From an uncultured Methylocystaceae bacterium (GTDB lineage: Bacteria; Pseudomonadota; Alphaproteobacteria; Rhizobiales; Beijerinckiaceae), in contig CAIQCB010000041.1 in the NCBI GenBank assembly GCA_903870245.1, positions 1 to 64,000 of the forward strand: DNA of 64,000 nt, read 5' to 3'. Position numbers and translations under genes: made by a program. The notes below the pieces were generated by a model, which saw only the letters and a program-made list of their open reading frames with translations, was not told the origin of the DNA and did no database searches. Shown piece after piece: positions 59,819 through 64,000 of this stretch; the first letter of the stretch is position 1; every line of letters begins with the position of its first letter.

Positions 59819-60688
59819 ATGTCTTCGCCCTCGGCGCCGCCCCGTATCTTCGACCGCGACCTCTTACATCGGCGCATTGGCAAAGCGCTCGCTGGCCCTG
59901 CGCCGGATTTTCTGCTGATACGCGCCGCCGATGATCTCCTTGACCGCCTGCAAACCGTCATGAGGCCATTTCCCCGTTCGCTTGATCTCGGCGCGCTCAC
60001 GGATCACTTTGCGCGAGCGATCGTGGCCAGCGGGCGCGCTGCGCCGTTGCAGGCGGGGCGTTACGTTGGCGCCGTGATCGCCGACGAAGAACTGGCGCCC
60101 TTCGCCCAGGGGACCTTCGACCTCATCGTCAGCGGCATGGGGTTACAGTGGATCAACGATCTTCCTGGCGTGCTGGCGCAGATAAGGCGTATGCTTGCGC
60201 CCGACGGCCTTTTCATCGCTTGCCTTCCCGGCGGCGCAAGCCTCGTCGAATTACGGGCCGCACTGGCGCAAGCGGAGGAGGAAATCCTTGGGGGCGCCAG
60301 CCCGCGCGTCTCGCCCTTTGTCGATGTGCGCGACATGGGCGCCTTGCTCCAACGCGCCGGCTTTGCGCTGCCCGTTACCGATGTCGACAGCTTCACGCTG
60401 CGTTATGACTCGCTCTTCGCTCTCATGGCCGATTTGCGCGCCATGGGCGCCGCCAATATTCTTGTCCACCGCTCAAGAAAACCCCTGCGTCGTGATGTAT
60501 TGACGCGAGCGGCCCAAATTTACGCCGAGCGTTTCAGCGATGCGGACGGGCGCGTGCGTGCGACCTTTGAGATCGTTTGGCTATCCGGCTGGGCTGCGCA
60601 CGAAAGTCAGCAAAAACCTGCAAAGCCCGGCTCGGCGACAGCCAGACTGGAAGATGCTATAAAAGGGGCGCCACCCGGCAGGGTGTAA
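59819..60688 (+). CDS. SAM-dependent methyltransferase (BioC/NDUFAF5-like)
   Basis: A 289-residue protein from the ATG at 59819; the frame upstream to 59696 has no conserved features. It begins IFDRDLLHRRIGKAL, like BioC and NDUFAF5 (FDRxLxRxRRxRA). SAM-binding parts: SLDLGALTDHFARAI, where the usual GxGxG loop is changed, and FDLIVSGMGLQWINDLPGVL, AQIRRMLAPDGLFIACLPGG. The family includes a complex I assembly hydroxylase and the biotin enzyme. Confidence 0.85.
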   Translation: MSSPSAPPRIFDRDLLHRRIGKALAGPAPDFLLIRAADDLLDRLQTVMRPFPRSLDLGALTDHFARAIVASGRAAPLQAGRYVGAVIADEELAPFAQGTFDLIVSGMGLQWINDLPGVLAQIRRMLAPDGLFIACLPGGASLVELRAALAQAEEEILGGASPRVSPFVDVRDMGALLQRAGFALPVTDVDSFTLRYDSLFALMADLRAMGAANILVHRSRKPLRRDVLTRAAQIYAERFSDADGRVRATFEIVWLSGWAAHESQQKPAKPGSATARLEDAIKGAPPGRV

Positions 60689-60720
60689 ATGTTACCAAAC
60701 AAGGTGTAAATTTTACCAAA
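60682..60720. repeat. 18-base tandem repeat with 21-base period
   Basis: GGTGTAAATGTTACCAAA (60682-60699) and GGTGTAAATTTTACCAAA (60703-60720) differ at one base and lie exactly two helical turns apart. The first covers the stop codon of the methyltransferase. A looser third copy (GCGTAAAATTTGC) follows at about 60729. It lies between convergent genes, so promoter function is unlikely; remains of an insertion-sequence end are possible. Confidence 0.75.
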
Positions 60721-60749
60721 TACGTCATGCGTAAAATTTGCAACTGGCG

Positions 60750-61109
60750 TCAGTGAATTATTATGTCGATCCGTCGCGTCTCAACCGGCGTCGGCTCCCA
60801 TGGGCGCTGATACACAATCTGCAAAACCGCATGACCGGCCCCTTTGGCGCGCAGGGACCAGCTGCGCTGCCCCGGCGCCCCGGGCATGGAGATGCCGCGT
60901 TTATGCCCATGATCGACGATAGCGAGAAGGGAAAGATTATCGCTTCCCTCCTCATCAATTTTCCATGAGAAACCGGTAGAGGGATTTTCCGGCAGGATGA
61001 GCGTCTTTGCGTGACCCCGCGAGAGCCTGATCTCTTCCGCCGCCAGAGGCGCCGAGAATATGCTCAGAAAAGCGGCGGCGAAGGCGATACGATGAATAAT
61101 CTTGATCAT
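60750..61109 (-). CDS. chagasin-family (I42) cysteine protease inhibitor
   Basis: A 119-residue periplasmic protein with signal peptide MIKIIHRIAFAAAFLSIFSA. The three inhibitor loops are visible: NPSTGFSW (BC loop), GAPGQRSWSLRAKG (DE loop region) and YQRPWEP (FG loop). Chagasin-type inhibitors block papain-like cysteine proteases. It overlaps the glycosyltransferase stop by one base and is co-transcribed with it. Confidence 0.9.
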   Translation of the reverse strand: MIKIIHRIAFAAAFLSIFSAPLAAEEIRLSRGHAKTLILPENPSTGFSWKIDEEGSDNLSLLAIVDHGHKRGISMPGAPGQRSWSLRAKGAGHAVLQIVYQRPWEPTPVETRRIDIIIH

Positions 61110-62434
61110 TATAAGCTCCCTGCGGGTGTATCCTTATCGAGTATCCTGGCGATACGGCGCGCCGCGACGACAGCGCCGTTTTCGCCCCTGATGCGTTCGG
61201 CGCAATCCTTCGCTTTCAGTGCGTATGTCGCGTCGTCGAGAAGCGCGGCGAGTTCGCTTGCGAGAGTTTCCGTGGTCAAGCTTTTGCTGTCCAGCATTCG
61301 AGCGACGCCAAGCCGCGCCAAACGCGCGGCGTTATCAAATTGATCGCCAAGGAAAGGCATAACCAGTTGCGCACGCCCGGCGCGTAAAGCCTGCCCGGTG
61401 GTTCCAGCCCCGCCATGATGCAGAATGGCGCAGGCGCGCGGAAAAACCTGCGAATGCGGCGTATAGGCCGCGACATGGACATCGCCGGGCATGGTCGCGC
61501 GCAAGGCCTCGACATCTCCTTCATCGGCCAGCAACAGCGCGCGTCGGCCGAGACATTGCGCGACCTCCGCGACCTGCCTGTAATGCGCCTCTCGCTGACG
61601 GGCGACAAAACTGCCGAGCGTAAATACAATCGGCGGGGCTCCGGCGTCCAGAAAGGCGCCGATTTGAGGATCGAGCGTTTCCGGGCCGAGAAATCTGTCA
61701 TGGAAAGTATGGCCTGCGATCTCCAGTTTGTCCCAATGCGAAGACTGCGACGACATTAGGGGGCTGAACAATCCGATCACCGCAGCGCTGGAACCCGCGC
61801 CAAGCAACAGATCAAGACCCTGGCGATGCGGCAATCCCAATTCGTGACGCAAGCGACGCAGCGGACGCGCCCAGAGCCCGATTGCGTGCGCAAGCGTCCA
61901 GAGCAACGCCTGATTATAGCTACGCCCTACTCTCCCCTGCGGCGCGCGCCAGAAAGGCAGGAGCGAGCCCAGGGGGGGATCGTCGGGGGAAAACAGCATC
62001 ACTGGCGAGAGAAGCGTCGTGATGCTGGACAAGCCGCGCTTCTCGGCCGCCAGCCGCGCCGAAAGGGCGATGCCGTGCGAAACGATGGCGCAGACATCGG
62101 CGCTCGCCGCCAGCACATCCTCATAGCTCTCGCGCAGATACGGAAAAATGATCCGCTCAAATAGAAAACGATCGTCGGCGGCCATCCGTCGGGCGATTTC
62201 GCCCATCTCCATCCCGAGCCGCGCAACGAGATCGTCGCCATCCGGTCGGATCGGCCGAAAGGCCAGACCTTCCCCGGCGACATAATCGGCATAGGCGGCG
62301 CTGGTGGCTATGACAGGCGTTATCCCCTCGGCGGCGAGAGCGTGGGCCAGCGCGATAAAAGGATGAAGATCGCCCAGCGAGCCAAATGTGACGATCAGGA
62401 TTTGACGCTGGATTTTATGCTGCGCAGCGGTCAA
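61109..62434 (-). CDS. glycosyltransferase family 1, UDP-sugar type
   Basis: A 441-residue protein taking the TTG at 62432-62434, nine bases after AAGGAG; the open frame upstream to 62611 overlaps the start of rlmN and is unlikely. The GT-B fold begins ILIVTFGSLGDLHPFIALAH. The donor site is ACAILHHGGAGTTGQALRAG, then PFLGDQFDNAARLARLGVAR. It resembles sterol and rhamnosyl/macrolide transferases. Its acceptor is unknown (perhaps a lipid or hopanoid). Confidence 0.88.
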   Translation of the reverse strand: MTAAQHKIQRQILIVTFGSLGDLHPFIALAHALAAEGITPVIATSAAYADYVAGEGLAFRPIRPDGDDLVARLGMEMGEIARRMAADDRFLFERIIFPYLRESYEDVLAASADVCAIVSHGIALSARLAAEKRGLSSITTLLSPVMLFSPDDPPLGSLLPFWRAPQGRVGRSYNQALLWTLAHAIGLWARPLRRLRHELGLPHRQGLDLLLGAGSSAAVIGLFSPLMSSQSSHWDKLEIAGHTFHDRFLGPETLDPQIGAFLDAGAPPIVFTLGSFVARQREAHYRQVAEVAQCLGRRALLLADEGDVEALRATMPGDVHVAAYTPHSQVFPRACAILHHGGAGTTGQALRAGRAQLVMPFLGDQFDNAARLARLGVARMLDSKSLTTETLASELAALLDDATYALKAKDCAERIRGENGAVVAARRIARILDKDTPAGSL

Positions 62435-62553
62435 GAACCCTTGCTCCTTTTGACAGACGCGGCGGGAGCCGGAAAAACCCTGCGGCCCCTCCCGCCGGGA
62501 GAAGAGAAATGCGCCGCGTAATGATTTGTGATAGGTAAGGCAAACAGCCGGAC

Positions 62554-63756
62554 ATGACGATGACTTTGTTGGAGACCACCCCCGCCTCGCCCGTTCCCGC
62601 CGCCGCCCCAACGGGCAGGCCCAATCTTGCCGGGATGACCCGAGGCGAGATCGCTGGCGCCCTGCGCGAGTTTGGCCTTCCGGAACACGAAATCCGGATG
62701 CGGACCAACCAACTCTGGCACTGGATTTATTTTCGAGGCGCGCGCGATTTTACGGAAATGCTCAATATTTCGAAGAGGCTCCGGGCGACTCTGGCCGACG
62801 CCTTCGAACTGCGCCTGCCCGAGATCATAGAGGAGCAGCTATCTGTCGACGGCACCCGCAAATGGCTGTTGCGCCTTGCCCCGGTCGGGCCGCAGGACAA
62901 GGGCGCGGAGATCGAATGCGTTTATATCCCCGAGAGCGATCGCGGCACGCTCTGCGTATCGTCGCAGGTCGGCTGCACGCTGACCTGTAGCTTCTGCCAC
63001 ACCGGCACGCAGCGTCTGGTCCGTAATCTCACCACGGCGGAGATTGTCGGCCAATTGCTGGTCGCGCGTCAGCGGCTTGGCGATTTTCCCGGCCGTGAAC
63101 GTCCGGTCGACGGCCTCGTTCCCGATGGCGAGGGTTTGAGAGCCGTTTCCAATATCGTTTTTATGGGCATGGGCGAGCCGCTCTACAATCTGGAGCATGT
63201 CGCGCCAGCGATCGAGACCATGGCCGATGGGGATGGGCTCTCGCTCTCGAAACGCCGCATCACCGTCTCGACGTCCGGCGTCGCGCCGCAGATCGAGCGG
63301 CTCGGCGCCGAAACCGGGGCGATGCTGGCGATTTCGCTCCATGCGGTGAGGGACGATATCCGCAACACGCTGGTTCCGCTGAATAAAAAATATCCGATTC
63401 GCGAGCTTTTGCAGGCCTGCCGCGACTACCCCGGCGCCAGCAATGCGCGGCGCATCACCTTCGAATATGTAATGCTGAAAGGCGTCAACGACTCTCCCGC
63501 CGAAGCGCGCGAACTTGTGCGGCTGCTCAAGGGCGTGCCGGCGAAGATCAATCTGATCCCCTTCAACCCCTGGCCAGGCGCGCCCTATGAATGCTCCGAC
63601 TGGGAGACGATCGAGCGCTTCTCCGACATCGTATTCAACGCCGGCTACGCCAGCCCGGTGCGTACGCCGCGCGGGCGCGACATTCTCGCCGCCTGCGGCC
63701 AGTTGAAGAGCGAAACCGAAAAGCTGCGCGCGCGGGCGCGGCTAGCGTCGGGTTGA
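62554..63756 (+). CDS. rlmN: dual-specificity 23S rRNA/tRNA methyltransferase RlmN
   Basis: A 400-residue radical-SAM enzyme. Cluster cysteines in [12 protein letters not shown], the sulfur-carrying Cys in ILAACGQL near the C-terminus, and [29 protein letters not shown] and [20 protein letters not shown] are all present. It methylates A2503 of 23S rRNA and A37 of tRNAs. The stop overlaps the end of the convergent dsbB gene by 15 bases. Confidence 0.97.
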   Translation: MTMTLLETTPASPVPAAAPTGRPNLAGMTRGEIAGALREFGLPEHEIRMRTNQLWHWIYFRGARDFTEMLNISKRLRATLADAFELRLPEIIEEQLSVDGTRKWLLRLAPVGPQDKGAEIECVYIPESDRGTLCVSSQVGCTLTCSFCHTGTQRLVRNLTTAEIVGQLLVARQRLGDFPGRERPVDGLVPDGEGLRAVSNIVFMGMGEPLYNLEHVAPAIETMADGDGLSLSKRRITVSTSGVAPQIERLGAETGAMLAISLHAVRDDIRNTLVPLNKKYPIRELLQACRDYPGASNARRITFEYVMLKGVNDSPAEARELVRLLKGVPAKINLIPFNPWPGAPYECSDWETIERFSDIVFNAGYASPVRTPRGRDILAACGQLKSETEKLRARARLASG

Positions 63757-64000
63757 GCGCAAGCCGGCGAGAGCGGCGACCCCTGCAAGCGCGGCGCAGA
63801 CCACGACATTCCAGTTGGCGAGCGTTAGACCCATAACCCAAAGGTTCGGCTCGTCGCAGCGCACAACCTTCACATTGCGCAATTGCTGCATGAAATCGTC
63901 AACCGTCGCCGCCGTCGTCAGCGGGCCGGAACAGTCTGAGGGTCCCGCGAAGATCTTCCACTCGACGCCGGAGTGATAGATCGACAAAGCTACATCGCCG
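63742..64000 (-). CDS. DsbB-type disulfide oxidoreductase, C-terminal part
   Basis: The frame is open through the right edge of the window. The visible 85 residues hold [20 protein letters not shown] and [20 protein letters not shown], the second cysteine pair and the last membrane helix of DsbB ([19 protein letters not shown]). DsbB re-oxidises DsbA and passes electrons to ubiquinone in the inner membrane. The first part lies outside the window. Confidence 0.88.
   Translation of the reverse strand, partial: GDVALSIYHSGVEWKIFAGPSDCSGPLTTAATVDDFMQQLRNVKVVRCDEPNLWVMGLTLANWNVVVCAALAGVAALAGLRSTRR

Noticed and set aside
1-64000. CRISPR array
   Set aside because: No stretch of regularly spaced 25-40 base repeats and no cas gene was seen.

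Overview
The window reads as chromosome of a GC-rich alphaproteobacterium, most likely of the order Hyphomicrobiales (Rhizobiales), perhaps a Beijerinckiaceae or Methylocystaceae relative. The basis is gene order: dusB-ntrB-ntrC-ntrY-ntrX-hfq-hflX on one strand, a fused ispDF next to it, a phasin, an Omp25-type beta-barrel, a DUF2865 protein, Flp pilins and a PQQ-type sugar dehydrogenase. No 16S rRNA is present, so the genus is not certain.

Positions 1-11934 are an accessory island cut by the left edge of the window. It starts inside an IS5-family insertion sequence and goes on through small and decayed genes: a GIY-YIG nuclease remnant, a frameshifted XRE regulator, and a CTAG-repeat operator ahead of an XRE gene. 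Two AT-rich orphan genes follow (3445-4921). Then comes a leftward cassette at 5210-11704 with a tyrosine integrase, an AlpA-like regulator, a DNA-binding-like protein, a coiled-coil protein, a small protein like the scaffold tail of phage S49 proteases, and a Nu1-type small terminase. No large terminase, portal, capsid or tail gene is visible. The island ends at a 49-nt copy of the 3' half of tRNA-Thr(TGT) (11886-11934), an attachment site. The cassette looks like a phage satellite, or a strongly reduced prophage.

Just outside the attachment site lies a three-gene operon (12100-15506) of a VWA protein, a PP2C phosphatase and a kinase with zinc-ribbon, membrane segment, coiled coil and helix-hairpin-helix. 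These match E. coli yegL-yegK-yegI and the TerY-phosphorylation triad, a predicted anti-phage or stress signalling module. Remnants and palindromes follow up to 16325.

From about 16.3 kb onward the sequence is mostly ordinary chromosome. 16.3-19.9 kb holds a channel-like membrane protein, several small membrane or secreted proteins, an outer-membrane barrel and a Met/His-rich periplasmic protein. 19.9-25.3 kb is a rightward run of a sorbosone-dehydrogenase-like enzyme, an MFS anion symporter, a MEKHLA protein, a short CNNM protein and a DapA-family aldolase, probably for sugar-acid use. 25.3-34.9 kb is the leftward nitrogen-control cluster. 35.1-38.5 kb has isoprenoid synthesis (ispDF), ribosome rescue (arfB), pncC and ratA. 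38.6-44.7 kb has two Flp pilins, lipA, dnaE and a phasin. 44.9-54.7 kb has a D,D-carboxypeptidase, a J-domain/VWA pair, a response regulator, an amino-acid binding protein, a cystathionine beta-lyase, a divergent Nudix protein and a Pit phosphate transporter with its PhoU-like partner. 54.8-64 kb has tRNA-Arg(TCG), a TetR regulator, proC-ybjN, an L,D-transpeptidase, a methyltransferase, a chagasin-type protease inhibitor overlapping a glycosyltransferase, rlmN, and the end of dsbB cut by the right edge.
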